Below, in pieces: positions 8,722-18,256 of a stretch of 64,000 nt of DNA. The stretch is from the NCBI RefSeq assembly GCF_002873395.1, contig NZ_MCUV01000035.1, forward strand, positions 41,121 through 105,120, given 5' to 3'. Source of the stretch: Vibrio sp. 10N.286.49.B3 (lineage in GTDB: Bacteria > Pseudomonadota > Gammaproteobacteria > Enterobacterales > Vibrionaceae). The notes under the pieces are model-generated. The model did no database searches and had not been told where the DNA came from. It saw only the letters and a list, made by a program, of their open reading frames with translations. The translations under genes were made by a program, and so were the position numbers. Positions within the stretch are counted from its first letter, which is position 1. Each line of letters begins with the position of its first letter.

Positions 8722-10815
8722 TTAATTTCCAACTGCCTGTACGATTCGGATTTGTTTTTCATCCGGTATCTCTTGATAAGACAGTACCCGTAAATTCGGG
8801 ATAGTATTTTTTACAAACTTGGCAAGTGTTGAGCGTAAAACTCCAGACGTCAATAAAACGGCAGGTTCACCTTTTAACTCTTGCTCTTGTGTCGCTTGGC
8901 TTAATGACATCTGCAAACGCTCCGCTAAGCCAGGCTCAATACCTGAAGACTCTCCGCCAGATGCTTGCAGTGTTTGATGCAAAATTTGTTCCAATTCAGG
9001 TATTAACGTAATAACTGGCAGCTCTGGCTCTATGCCATTGATTTCTTGCACAATCAGGCGTTTTAATGCAATTCGTACGGCAGCAGTAAGGATGTCAGAT
9101 TCTTGACTCTTTGCCGCATACTCTGACAAGGTTTGTACAATACTACGAATATCACGAATAGGAATAGCTTCATTAAGAAGATTTTGTAACACTTTAACCA
9201 AGGTACCTAATGGCAGCTGCTCTGGTACAAAATTTTCAACTAATCTTGGGGCTGAACGACCAAGCATATCCAATAAGTTTTGAACTTCTTCATGCCCTAA
9301 TAGCTGTGAGGCATTATTCGTCAGTAATTGGCTCAAGTGCGTTGCTAATACCGTTGAGGAGTCAACAACCGTATAGCCTAATGCCTGTGCATGCTCTTGT
9401 TGATCTTCTCGAATCCAGACAGCTTCAAGACCAAATGCAGGGTCAATTGTCGCTTGACCATCTATAATGCCATAAACTTGACCAGGATTGATGGCTAATT
9501 CTTGATCCGGACGAATTTCTGCTTCGCCAACCGCCACCCCCATCAAAGTAATTCGATAGCTATTCGGAGTCAGTTCTAAGTTATCTCGAATATGAACCGG
9601 TGGAATCAAAAAGCCAAAGTCTTGCGATAACTTTTTACGTACCCCTTTCACTCGCTCTAAAAGCTCTCCACCTTGCTCTCTATCAACTAAGGGAATTAAA
9701 CGATAACCAACCTCAAGACCTATAATATCAACCGGATGAACATCATCCCAAGAAAGCTCTTTTTCTGCTGTCGACTCACCTTCCGGAATAACAGGCGCTG
9801 GCGGTGACTCAGCTAAACGTTTATTCTTCTTATCAATGAAGTATCCCCATGTACCAGCTGCTGCTGCTAAGGATAAGAATGAGAAATGCGGCATTCCCGG
9901 TACAATGCCCATAACACCTAAGATGCACGCGGTAATATTCAATGCCTTCGGGTTATCAAACATCTGGAATGCCAGTTGCTGCCCCATATCTTCATCGGTA
10001 TTTTGACGAGTTACCATCATTGCCGCTGCAATAGACAGCAATAAAGAAGGGATCTGAGCAACGAGCCCATCACCAATGGTTAGTAGAGTATATAGCTCAA
10101 TGGCTTCACTAAACCCTAGGCCATATTGCACCATACTAATGGTCAAGCCACCAATGATGTTGATAAAAAGAATCAGAATACCTGCAATGGCATCCCCTTT
10201 AACAAACTTTGAGGCACCATCCATTGAGCCGTAAAAGTCCGCTTCTTTAGTCACTTCAAAGCGGCGTATTCGAGCTTGATCTTGATCGATCAAACCAGAG
10301 TTTAAATCCGCATCAATGGCCATCTGCTTACCCGGTAAAGCATCTAAGGTAAAACGAGCGCTGACTTCGGATATACGCCCTGCACCTTTCGTTACAACCA
10401 TAAAGTTTATGATCATTAAGATCATAAATACCACTAAACCAACCGCGTAATTACCACCGATAACAACATTACCAAACGCTTCAATCACGTTACCAGCAGC
10501 ACCTGCGCCTTCATGCCCATTAAGTAAAACCACACGGGTTGAAGCCACATTTAGAGCGAGTCGTAGCAAGGTTGCGATCAGCAGTACCGTAGGAAAGGCA
10601 GCAAAATCAAGCGGTCTACGGGTGTAAATAGAGACGAGAAGAACAACTAATGACAACGCAATATTGAATGTGAAGGCCATATCCAATAAAAAAGCAGGGA
10701 TAGGTAAAACGACCATAGCCAATGTCGCGAGTACCATAACCGGAGCGCCAATTGCAGGGAACGCTCGCTGTGGAATTGGTGGTAATTTATCTAAAAATGG
10801 GAGATTAAATTTCAT
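8722..10815 (-). CDS. flhA: FlhA, flagellar export gate membrane protein
   Basis: FlhA (697 residues) forms the nonameric ring of the flagellar type III export gate and powers export with the proton motive force. The N-terminal half has about eight membrane segments between residues 25 and 320 with the FHIPEP-family signature region near GRISEVSARFTLDALPGKQM. The C-terminal half is the cytosolic docking platform for chaperone-substrate complexes. It is the first gene of the flhA-flhF-flhG-fliA-che transcript; the leader contains a sigma-70-like promoter and no sigma-54 match. Confidence 0.97.
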   Translation of the reverse strand: MKFNLPFLDKLPPIPQRAFPAIGAPVMVLATLAMVVLPIPAFLLDMAFTFNIALSLVVLLVSIYTRRPLDFAAFPTVLLIATLLRLALNVASTRVVLLNGHEGAGAAGNVIEAFGNVVIGGNYAVGLVVFMILMIINFMVVTKGAGRISEVSARFTLDALPGKQMAIDADLNSGLIDQDQARIRRFEVTKEADFYGSMDGASKFVKGDAIAGILILFINIIGGLTISMVQYGLGFSEAIELYTLLTIGDGLVAQIPSLLLSIAAAMMVTRQNTDEDMGQQLAFQMFDNPKALNITACILGVMGIVPGMPHFSFLSLAAAAGTWGYFIDKKNKRLAESPPAPVIPEGESTAEKELSWDDVHPVDIIGLEVGYRLIPLVDREQGGELLERVKGVRKKLSQDFGFLIPPVHIRDNLELTPNSYRITLMGVAVGEAEIRPDQELAINPGQVYGIIDGQATIDPAFGLEAVWIREDQQEHAQALGYTVVDSSTVLATHLSQLLTNNASQLLGHEEVQNLLDMLGRSAPRLVENFVPEQLPLGTLVKVLQNLLNEAIPIRDIRSIVQTLSEYAAKSQESDILTAAVRIALKRLIVQEINGIEPELPVITLIPELEQILHQTLQASGGESSGIEPGLAERLQMSLSQATQEQELKGEPAVLLTSGVLRSTLAKFVKNTIPNLRVLSYQEIPDEKQIRIVQAVGN

Positions 10816-10905
10816 TACATACTGCTTTGTTCATTTTAGGTAATGTGGCTCAAGAGTAATAATAAGCCTACAGGATACAAGACCTTAGACCTTTCAGCTA
10901 TGCGC

Positions 10906-10935
10906 AGTATACTGGATTATTGACTTATGCTCCAA
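10906..10935 (-). promoter_or_regulatory. Putative sigma-70-type promoter for flhA
   Basis: Reading the minus strand, TTGGAG (10930-10935) and TATACT (10906-10911) are separated by 18 bases, 90 bases before the flhA start. The -10 is good and the -35 is weak. No GG-N10-GC pair of a sigma-54 promoter occurs in this leader. Between it and flhA is a tandem AAGGTCT pair (around 10880-10893) of unknown meaning. Confidence 0.4.
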
Positions 10936-10974
10936 TTTAGCAGCAATAGAGTACAAAAACCTCCAACAATACGG

Positions 10975-12105
10975 CTAATGGCGCAACTCAGGTGGAACGA
11001 TTAACGCCTCTCGTTGTAGTTTAGGTCTTTCTCCACCCCGTTTTCGATAATGCTTCAACTGAAAAACATAAGCTAATATTTGTGCTACAGCGGTAAATAG
11101 ACCGTCTGGGATCTCTTGCTCTAGCTCCGTAGTATGATAAAGAGCACGTGCTAATGGTGGAGCTGGAATAATATAAATGTCATGCTCTCGAGCCACTTCA
11201 CGGATCTTCATTGCCATATGGTCAACCCCTTTCGCTACCACAACAGGTGCTTTATCTTTGTCTTGCTTATAGCGTAGAGCTACCGAAAAGTGCTCTGGGT
11301 TCGTGACAATAACATCCGCCTCAGGTACATCCGCCATCATACGGCGTTGAGCCGCTTCCCTTTGCAGCATTCGAATTCGACCTTTAACCTCCGGCTTACC
11401 TTCAGTATCTTTATACTCATCTTTTATTTCTTGCTTGGTCATTTTTAGCTTGTCTGCATGCTGCCAAATTTGGAACGGTATATCGATGGCAACCACAATC
11501 AATAATGAGCAGCTAATCAGTAAGATGAAATTTAATAGCAAATCGAGCGCTTTAAATATATTTTGCGGAAAAATACTGGTGCTCAGCATCAATAAGTCGG
11601 CTTGAGAAGATTGAATCAAATAAATAGCGACCCCTGAAACTAAGGATATTTTTAAAATCGATTTGATCAGCTCAACCCAACTTTGCATGCCAACCATGCG
11701 CTTTAAACCACTAAGCGGGTTCATTTTTGATAATTTTGGCATCGCGGCTTGTGGTGAAAAATTGACACCACCGATACCTCCCGCCCCTAAAATAGCAGCA
11801 CAGAAAAGAATAATAAGTATGGTAAATAAAGGGATGATTAGCCCGATAAGTGCCCGCCCAATCACTTCAAAAAGAGCTGACACATCGAATATTTCTTCTC
11901 GGCTTAATGTAAAAAGCCGCGACATGATATTAAATAACGCTTGCGCTAACGGCTCACCAAATAGCATCAGTGAAACCGCTCCGACAATAAGCACTGACGC
12001 CGAGGCTAACTCTTTCGACCTTGCAACCTGCCCTTTCTCTTTAGCCTGTTGCAAGCGTTTGGGCGTGGCGTCTTCTGTTCTTTCTTGACCGTCTGACTCT
12101 GCCAT
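10975..12105 (-). CDS. flhB: FlhB, export gate protein with substrate-specificity switch
   Basis: This 376-residue inner-membrane protein is part of the flagellar type III export gate and switches substrates from hook to filament type when FliK measures the hook. Four membrane segments lie between about residues 35 and 210, with the conserved cytosolic domain after that. The autocleavage motif, usually NPTH, is NPEH here (Asn269-His272); the scissile Asn-Pro is kept. It is the last gene of the fliK-flhB transcript, followed by a 159-base gap before flhA. Confidence 0.96.
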   Translation of the reverse strand: MAESDGQERTEDATPKRLQQAKEKGQVARSKELASASVLIVGAVSLMLFGEPLAQALFNIMSRLFTLSREEIFDVSALFEVIGRALIGLIIPLFTILIILFCAAILGAGGIGGVNFSPQAAMPKLSKMNPLSGLKRMVGMQSWVELIKSILKISLVSGVAIYLIQSSQADLLMLSTSIFPQNIFKALDLLLNFILLISCSLLIVVAIDIPFQIWQHADKLKMTKQEIKDEYKDTEGKPEVKGRIRMLQREAAQRRMMADVPEADVIVTNPEHFSVALRYKQDKDKAPVVVAKGVDHMAMKIREVAREHDIYIIPAPPLARALYHTTELEQEIPDGLFTAVAQILAYVFQLKHYRKRGGERPKLQREALIVPPELRH

Positions 12106-12114
12106 ATCAGCCTC

Positions 12115-12897
12115 CTAACACGTTAAGCGGATCAAGCGACATATTTGCTGCTCACCTTGCATCCAGTAAAGATCATAATGACCATATAGCCCTCCAAGGA
12201 TATACCAACAGAGTAAGAGGCCAATAAGAAGCGCAAAGGAAAAGCCTAATGAGAAGATATTCAACTGAGGCGCAGCTCGTGTCATTACACCAAAAGAGAG
12301 GTTGATCGTTAATAGAGCAATAATGGCTGATAACGACATATTAAGTGCCACTTGAAAAATAGTACCTAGCCATAATGCCATTTCACGAAAATCAACGGCG
12401 GTCAACGCGCCAGTACCTATTGGCAAGGTTTCAAAGCTCATGACAACTAGCTGGATCATCTTTAAATGCCCGTCAGTTGCCAGAAAAAACATCGTCGCTA
12501 AAAACATAAAGAGCTGCCCGAGTACTGGCGCACTTTGTCCATTGGCAGGGTCAACCATAGAAGCAAAGCCTAAGCTAGATTGCATACCGATGATTTGCCC
12601 TAACATAACAAAGGTTTGAATAATGAATTGCGTAACCATTCCCATGGCAACCCCGATAACAAGTTGCTCAAATAGAATTAAAAAACCTCGCATAGAAAGC
12701 AATTCGATATCCGTGGGCACAGCAGGTATCGCCGGTGTTACCGCTAAAGTGACGGCTAACCCTAAATAGAGGCGAATACGTGAGGATACAAAGCGCGCTC
12801 CAGTCACCGTCATCACCATCAACATGGCTGAAATACGGGTATAAGGCCAAAAATAGTTCGCTAACCAATCAAGAACAACACTCGTCGGGTATTCCAT
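12115..12897 (-). CDS. fliR: FliR, flagellar export gate protein
   Basis: FliR is a core membrane subunit of the export channel and assembles with FliP and FliQ. I chose the ATG at 12897 (MEYPTSVVLDWLANYFWPYT), giving 260 residues, the usual family length; an upstream in-frame start at 12936 would add 13 non-homologous residues and overlap fliQ. There are about six hydrophobic segments and a conserved AVDF/ALWLG region near the middle. It is followed by flhB after nine bases. Confidence 0.95.
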   Translation of the reverse strand: MEYPTSVVLDWLANYFWPYTRISAMLMVMTVTGARFVSSRIRLYLGLAVTLAVTPAIPAVPTDIELLSMRGFLILFEQLVIGVAMGMVTQFIIQTFVMLGQIIGMQSSLGFASMVDPANGQSAPVLGQLFMFLATMFFLATDGHLKMIQLVVMSFETLPIGTGALTAVDFREMALWLGTIFQVALNMSLSAIIALLTINLSFGVMTRAAPQLNIFSLGFSFALLIGLLLCWYILGGLYGHYDLYWMQGEQQICRLIRLTC

Positions 12898-12907
12898 AAG
12901 CGCTCTT

Positions 12908-13177
12908 TTAGTACAACACTTGAGGCAGGCGCTCAATAATGCTGAAAAAGTACTCCATCAGCATTTGAGTCATCCAGTGCGCGAACATCATTAGTGCAAG
13001 CAGCGTTACAATTAAACGAGGCAAAAAACTCAACGTTTGTTCATTAATTGAGGTTGCCGCTTGGAAAATAGCCACAACCAAACCAATCAAAAGGCTAGGA
13101 ATGATAATGGCACACACCATAATCAAAACCATTGAAAGTGCGCCTCTAAATAACTCAACAAAGACTTCTGGTGTCAT
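12908..13177 (-). CDS. fliQ: FliQ, flagellar export gate protein
   Basis: An 89-residue protein with two membrane helices (about 15-38 and 52-75), typical of FliQ/SctS, four copies of which join the FliP5-FliR core of the export channel. The start MTPEVFVELFRGALSMVLIM matches the family. It lies in the invariant fliP-fliQ-fliR order and ends ten bases before the chosen fliR start. Confidence 0.96.
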   Translation of the reverse strand: MTPEVFVELFRGALSMVLIMVCAIIIPSLLIGLVVAIFQAATSINEQTLSFLPRLIVTLLALMMFAHWMTQMLMEYFFSIIERLPQVLY

Positions 13178-13205
13178 GACTTCCTCATTCGATCACGTTG
13201 ACTTA

Positions 13206-14072
13206 TCACAAGGCAAAACTGCTGGCTAAAGTCGATAAAATCAAATTCCATCCGTCGACTAAAACAAACAGCATAAGCTTAAACGGCAGTGACACAATCA
13301 TAGGTGATAACATCATCATACCCATCGCCATTAATACTGATGCCACCACTAAGTCGATGATCAAAAAGGGTAAAAATAACATAAAACCAATTTGGAAAGC
13401 GGTCTTTAATTCAGAAGTAATAAAGGCAGGGATTAAAACCGCCATTGACACCTCTTCTGGCGACGTCACCTCTTCTCCCGAGATATTAACAAAGGTTTCT
13501 AAGTCTTTAATACGAGTCTGCTTTAACATAAAGGCACGGATTGGCCCTTGAGCCGAGTCAAATGCTTGACGTGCGCTTATCTGCTCATCCATATAAGGCT
13601 GAATAGCTTGCTGATTTATCTGATTAAGCACTGGCGACATAATAAAGAACGTTAAAAACATCGCAATACCAATAATAACCTGATTAGACGGGGTTTGTTG
13701 CAAACCCATCGCCTGCCTCAATATTGACATAACAACAACGATACGAGTAAAGGATGTCATCAAGATAACCATTGCCGGTAAAAAACCTAGCATGGTCATC
13801 AAGGCTAAAATCTGTAAATTAATCGAGTAATCTTCACCACCATTGGCATTGGTGGTCATAGTAAAAGCTGGGATACCGCTGCCGTTACGACTGGAAGTTA
13901 GCGTGCTCGATGCCCCTAACTCTGCATCCATAGCTCGCACTGTCACGCTCTCACTGCTTGCTGGTGATAAAGCCTGAGCTTCATCTTGCTGGGCGGCACT
14001 CAATGGCGACCACAATAAACAGCAGCTGATAAATAAAGTAAGGAAAGAAGAAAATGAAATACGCTTACTCAT
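13206..14072 (-). CDS. fliP: FliP, flagellar export gate protein
   Basis: FliP (288 residues) forms the pentameric core of the export channel. A cleavable signal peptide is visible (hydrophobic stretch about 8-24 ending ...PLSAAQQ), as known for FliP. A polar linker and four membrane segments follow, with the family signatures [17 protein letters not shown] and [13 protein letters not shown]. The gene overlaps the end of fliO by eight bases, implying coupled translation; FliO is a dedicated assembly factor for FliP. Confidence 0.97.
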   Translation of the reverse strand: MSKRISFSSFLTLFISCCLLWSPLSAAQQDEAQALSPASSESVTVRAMDAELGASSTLTSSRNGSGIPAFTMTTNANGGEDYSINLQILALMTMLGFLPAMVILMTSFTRIVVVMSILRQAMGLQQTPSNQVIIGIAMFLTFFIMSPVLNQINQQAIQPYMDEQISARQAFDSAQGPIRAFMLKQTRIKDLETFVNISGEEVTSPEEVSMAVLIPAFITSELKTAFQIGFMLFLPFLIIDLVVASVLMAMGMMMLSPMIVSLPFKLMLFVLVDGWNLILSTLASSFAL

Positions 14073-14490
14073 GATTTTTCTGCTTGTTATGATCTTTTTG
14101 GAGGAGTTGGTTCAGTTGAGCTGAAAACGGTGTTTTAGCTGTGGTAGAAGTAGAGACTGGCTGCTCCAACTTTGAAATGAGCTGTATAGAGTGCGGAGTC
14201 ACACCTACCAAGAACTGCTCTTCGCCAGCCTGCACTATGGCAATTCTTTCTTTGCCGCCAACCACTATCTGACGCACAACCGACAAATCAGCCTGTTGAG
14301 AAAACGCCGGGATCTGCATACGTTTTAATAACCAAGCTAAAAATAAAATCAGCGCAATAACAAAAACTAAAGAACTAAGTGTTGCAAACAAATCCAATTG
14401 ATTCGATTGCGCTCCTGATTCTGTCGCCAAACTCCATGGGGCATATAAGCTACCAATAGTGGCGGCTATTGCGCAAATTTTTTTTTGCAT
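14065..14490 (-). CDS. fliO: FliO, FliP assembly factor
   Basis: A 141-residue bitopic protein that helps FliP oligomerise. It has an N-terminal hydrophobic signal-like segment (about 5-22), a main membrane helix (about 36-57) followed by basic LLKRMQIP, and a small cytosolic domain with [20 protein letters not shown], characteristic of FliO. It sits two bases after fliN and overlaps fliP. Confidence 0.93.
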   Translation of the reverse strand: MQKKICAIAATIGSLYAPWSLATESGAQSNQLDLFATLSSLVFVIALILFLAWLLKRMQIPAFSQQADLSVVRQIVVGGKERIAIVQAGEEQFLVGVTPHSIQLISKLEQPVSTSTTAKTPFSAQLNQLLQKDHNKQKNHE

Positions 14491-14492
14491 TT

Positions 14493-14903
14493 CTATCTCA
14501 GCTTCTTAATTCGTTCTGTCTGGCTAATGACATCGGTTAGTCGAATACCGAATTTATCATTCACGACGACAACTTCACCGTGAGCAATTAAAGTACCATT
14601 CACCATGACATCCAACGACTCACCAGCCACACGATCTAACTCAACAACAGAGCCTTGGTTTAACTGTAATAAGTTACGGATGCTAATTTGTGAACGCCCA
14701 ACTTCCATGGAAATGGTCACCGGTATATCCATGATAGTATCAAGCTTGCGGCGCTCATCTTCAGAGATTGGGCTAGAGGAATCCGTCAGTTCATCCAGCG
14801 GTGCTGCCATTATGTCGTTGACATCCATTTTAGGTGCTAATGGGTCTTCACCTAATGCTGCTGCCCATTCGTCAGCTAGCTTTTGATCGTCACTTGGTTC
14901 CAT
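14493..14903 (-). CDS. fliN: FliN, C-ring switch protein
   Basis: FliN (136 residues) is the lowest layer of the C-ring and a docking site for FliH and the export ATPase. The first 50 residues are acidic and variable; the C-terminal SpoA domain (about 55-136) contains MDIPVTISMEVGRSQISIRN and VVVNDKFGIRLTDVIS. It follows fliM by 25 bases in the same transcript. Confidence 0.97.
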   Translation of the reverse strand: MEPSDDQKLADEWAAALGEDPLAPKMDVNDIMAAPLDELTDSSSPISEDERRKLDTIMDIPVTISMEVGRSQISIRNLLQLNQGSVVELDRVAGESLDVMVNGTLIAHGEVVVVNDKFGIRLTDVISQTERIKKLR

Positions 14904-14928
14904 TAATCAATTCCTAGTTATCTTGATA

Positions 14929-15963
14929 TTAATCGTCACTATCAAGCTCAGACATAATGTCTTTGCCTAAAAATGCTAAGTCAGTTTTGACCACATGTGG
15001 CCTTTCTATTTTTTCAGAAACTTGCACCGCTATTTTTTCACCTGAGCGCCCCATTTTGACTCGATAAGTGGGTAACTCTTCGACAAACATTGTCGCGTGC
15101 TCTGGCATATCAATAGGGATAATATCTCCAGCTTGTAAATCCATTAAGTCGCGTAAAGAGAGTTTTTGTTCTAGCAAGTTGACGCGGAAATTAACGGGTA
15201 CATCCATGATTTCATCACGTAAGGCTGAACTCCAACGTACATCCGTTTCCATTTTATCCGACTGAACACCGGCATCGAGCAACTCTCGAATCGGTTCAAC
15301 CATCGAATAAGGCATCACCATATGAAAGTCGCCACCGCCGCCATCGACTTCAATATGGAATGAACTCACCACAATCACTTCCGTTGGACTAACAATATTT
15401 GCCATGCTTGGGTTAACTTCTGAATCTAAGTACTCAAATTCAACCCCCATGACGGGTGACCATGCTTCTTTGTAGTCTTCAAAGACAATTTTCAGTAATA
15501 ACTGAATGATGCGACGCTCTGTAGGGGTGAACTCTCTGCCTTCAATTTTGGCATGAAAACGACCATCGCCTCCAAAAAAATTCTCTACTAAGATAAAAAC
15601 TAATCGTGCTTCCATCGTAATTAATGATGTGCCTTTTAATGGACGAAAGCGCACCATATTTAAACTGGTTGGGACATATAGTGTGTTTTGATATTCACCA
15701 AACTTCATCATCTGTACGCCATTGATCGATACTTCTGCCGTTTTGCGGAGCATGTTGAACAGACTGATCCTCATATGACGTGCAAAACGCTCGTTAATAA
15801 GTTCAAGCGTCGGCATTCGACCACGTACAATGCGATCTTGAGAGGAGAAGTCGAAGCTAATGGCACCATCGATATCTTCGTCTAGTTCGTCATCGACATC
15901 ATCGACATCATCAACACCATGTAAGAGTGCATCAATTTCATCTTGGCTTAATAAATCGGTCAC
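14929..15963 (-). CDS. fliM: FliM, flagellar motor switch protein
   Basis: FliM (344 residues) is the C-ring protein that receives CheY-P. The N-terminal LLSQDEIDALLHGVD is the CheY-binding peptide; it is followed by a DDVDD-rich acidic linker (about 16-32), a middle domain containing GGDGRF and the stator/FliG-facing surface, and a C-terminal SpoA domain that pairs with FliN. It is encoded seven bases after fliL. Confidence 0.97.
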   Translation of the reverse strand: MTDLLSQDEIDALLHGVDDVDDVDDELDEDIDGAISFDFSSQDRIVRGRMPTLELINERFARHMRISLFNMLRKTAEVSINGVQMMKFGEYQNTLYVPTSLNMVRFRPLKGTSLITMEARLVFILVENFFGGDGRFHAKIEGREFTPTERRIIQLLLKIVFEDYKEAWSPVMGVEFEYLDSEVNPSMANIVSPTEVIVVSSFHIEVDGGGGDFHMVMPYSMVEPIRELLDAGVQSDKMETDVRWSSALRDEIMDVPVNFRVNLLEQKLSLRDLMDLQAGDIIPIDMPEHATMFVEELPTYRVKMGRSGEKIAVQVSEKIERPHVVKTDLAFLGKDIMSELDSDD

Positions 15964-15970
15964 ACGTTAC

Positions 15971-16456
15971 CTACTGAATTACAAAATCGGTGAAAAGAAC
16001 TTTATCTATCACAGACTGCCCTATCGCAATCACCAGTTGAGCTTGAATATCTTCTGTTGCTTTATCTCGTAACTCTGCGCGCCCATCTGGTGAACGCAGT
16101 TGCTCGACAGTAACGGAAGCAAATGTGGATAATAAAGCGCTTTCAATCAGTGGTGAATGATGACGAGCTAAATTTTCGTTACTTTCTCCCCTAACCATCA
16201 CTTGTACTTTTATCTGTACTAGCCTGTCACGTTGGTCACCCGTCACATTAAATAAGAATGGCTGAGGAATATTCACATATTGAATACGATTTTTTGGACT
16301 CACCACTTGGGTTGATTTATCGTCACCCACTTTATTATTATCGCTTGAATTTAATACAAAAAAAGCAACCGCCCCACTAATTAATAATACAGCAATAACC
16401 GCTATGATCATTAGTAGTTTCTTTTTAGAAGCATTACCTTCTTGTTCATCAGCCAT
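15971..16456 (-). CDS. fliL: FliL, stator-associated basal body protein
   Basis: A 161-residue protein with one membrane helix (about 15-35) and a periplasmic SPFH-like domain, matching FliL. FliL forms a ring round the stator units and supports torque, particularly in polar flagella. Recognisable stretches are YVNIPQPFLFNV and VQIKVQVMVRG. First gene after fliK in the same transcript. Confidence 0.94.
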   Translation of the reverse strand: MADEQEGNASKKKLLMIIAVIAVLLISGAVAFFVLNSSDNNKVGDDKSTQVVSPKNRIQYVNIPQPFLFNVTGDQRDRLVQIKVQVMVRGESNENLARHHSPLIESALLSTFASVTVEQLRSPDGRAELRDKATEDIQAQLVIAIGQSVIDKVLFTDFVIQ

Positions 16457-16503
16457 AGTGTTCTCTACTCATTTCACTTTAAAAAATACCGCTTAATAAT
16501 CTA

Positions 16504-18168
16504 TTAAGCGTAATAACTAATTCCATCTTGCTTTGAGTCTACACTCAGTTCTATCTGAGTTTCAGCCTCATTATCATCAGTTTGAGAAGTGTGATTACCT
16601 TCATTATGATGATCACTGCCTGTATCACTAGCCTGCCCTTGCTGACCACTATTTTGCTGGGATACTGATGAATCACTTAATTGAACGCCTTGCTGGGCTA
16701 ACATATCGCGTAGCCTTGGTAGCGTTTGCTCAATGATATCTCTCGCTTGTGAATTACTCACCGTAATATGTAGGCTTGCGCTATCGTTATTCATATTTAA
16801 ACGAATACTCATGCGCCCTAATTCTGGCGGATCTAAACGAATATCTAAATTTTTCAGATTTTTCGACATCATTATCTGTACTTTTTCAGCGACTTGCTCG
16901 TTAGCTAGCTCTTTTGTTAGCTGTAAAGGAACTTGTTGAGCTGCTTGTATTTCAGCACGTGTCGCTTGCTGTTGAGTAGCGGGAGCGAGTTGTTGGCTCG
17001 TGGCTGCTGATAGCTGCGATAATGACTCTTCACCCTCACTACCTTGTAAAGCTAACACACCTTGTTCGGTTGGCTTGATCGTTGCCGCTGTTGTCGTCAG
17101 TATACCATTTTCTATTAGTTCAGCTTTAGCGCCGTTGGCTATTAAGGCTGCAGGAGCTGACTCTGAAGATGCTGCTGATGCAACGAAAGTCTGCGCTGTG
17201 TTCGAGGTTGCATTGCCAAGGGGATCACTCCCCGTACGCTGAATATTATTGGTCTGTGAAACTGGAGCGCTTCCCTCTGCTGTATTAGCATTAGGTTGAT
17301 GAGCAGCCAACGTGCTATTACTTAACGTGCTATTACTTGTTGCTAATTGGCTTACAGAGGCGCTGATCGTATGTAACTTATCGTCAGCAATCGCTTCATC
17401 AACTGTACTTTTATCAGCAGCATTTTCATCAGTAATAGTTTCATCACTGAGTAATTCTTCTTCTGCCCTAGGTAAAGCCACTGATTGTTTTTCAATAGCT
17501 TGCTCATCGCTACTATTATCAATACTTGCCAGCACATTCCCATTATGATGACTCACTTTGGCTAGCTGATCGCTATCTGTCACTCCCCAAGGGATAGTAT
17601 TAACATGCTGCTCAACTTCAAGCTCTACGTGCTGTTCAATTTCAGGCTTGCCATGCCGCTCAACTTCATGCTCGGCATACTGGTGAGGCAAGTCTTTGCC
17701 GCCTAACGAATCGATTGAGTCAAGCTCATAGGGTATAGAAAGTTCATCGGATGCAGAAAGTTCTGTCGGCGCATTCGCTTTATCCGTCGCTGCTAGTGTT
17801 TTATTGGCTAATACTAACCGCTCTAAAAGCTGGCTACCCTCATCCATTAAAGCATCGGATGTCGGCTCTTTGCTTACTTGAGCTTCTGTATCTGCCTTGC
17901 TACCAACTTGCTCTTCACCTTCCAAAACAACTGTAGGCGATTGTTCTAGCTCGCCTTCTATTGATGTAACATCAAGGTTCGTTTCATCTTTTTCAGTGTT
18001 TAGAACTGGCGAAAACGGATGAGTGTCTTGCTGTAATGCTGATGATAAATGGGTAACAAACGTCTGTTCATCTGCAGAGTGTTCTAAGCTTGGTAACAGC
18101 GGAGTTTCTTTATTTAAAGCTGCTACACTATTTGTGCTGCTTACTGTTGAGTGCAAATTCACATTCAT
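16504..18168 (-). CDS. fliK: FliK, hook-length control protein
   Basis: FliK is the secreted ruler that fixes hook length and triggers the FlhB switch. The first 420 residues are low-complexity (Ser, Thr, Glu, Asn and Ala rich), the expected form of a ruler; the conserved C-terminal domain contains KNLKNLDIRLDPPELGRMSI. The start is uncertain: ATG at 18168, or a TTG at 18174 with a better-placed GGA. A short periodic stretch of E-V-E-x-H type (about residues 168-191) and a SNSTL doublet suggest repeat drift. A sigma-54 promoter lies 46 bases upstream. Confidence 0.92.
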   Translation of the reverse strand: MNVNLHSTVSSTNSVAALNKETPLLPSLEHSADEQTFVTHLSSALQQDTHPFSPVLNTEKDETNLDVTSIEGELEQSPTVVLEGEEQVGSKADTEAQVSKEPTSDALMDEGSQLLERLVLANKTLAATDKANAPTELSASDELSIPYELDSIDSLGGKDLPHQYAEHEVERHGKPEIEQHVELEVEQHVNTIPWGVTDSDQLAKVSHHNGNVLASIDNSSDEQAIEKQSVALPRAEEELLSDETITDENAADKSTVDEAIADDKLHTISASVSQLATSNSTLSNSTLAAHQPNANTAEGSAPVSQTNNIQRTGSDPLGNATSNTAQTFVASAASSESAPAALIANGAKAELIENGILTTTAATIKPTEQGVLALQGSEGEESLSQLSAATSQQLAPATQQQATRAEIQAAQQVPLQLTKELANEQVAEKVQIMMSKNLKNLDIRLDPPELGRMSIRLNMNNDSASLHITVSNSQARDIIEQTLPRLRDMLAQQGVQLSDSSVSQQNSGQQGQASDTGSDHHNEGNHTSQTDDNEAETQIELSVDSKQDGISYYA

Positions 18169-18213
18169 ATCCAATATTTATTATCCAGAACTAACCAAGC
18201 GGTAGCTAAAAAA

Positions 18214-18229
18214 TGCAATAAGCACGCCA
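18214..18229 (-). promoter_or_regulatory. Sigma-54 promoter of the fliK operon
   Basis: On the minus strand the sequence reads TGGCGTGCTTATTGCA. This has GG at -24 and GC at -12 with the exact 10-base separation and agrees closely with TGGCAC-N5-TTGCA. It is placed between fliJ and fliK, so it would drive fliK-fliL-fliM-fliN-fliO-fliP-fliQ-fliR-flhB. In Vibrio such promoters are activated by FlrC or FlrA, both encoded in this window. Confidence 0.85.
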
Positions 18230-18256
18230 CCATGAGGGCTTTTTCTTCTCCCGCGT

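Noticed and set aside
11663..12088. 141-codon open frame on the plus strand inside flhB
   Set aside because: Opposite-strand shadow of flhB with Ser/Thr/Ala-rich composition typical of such frames.
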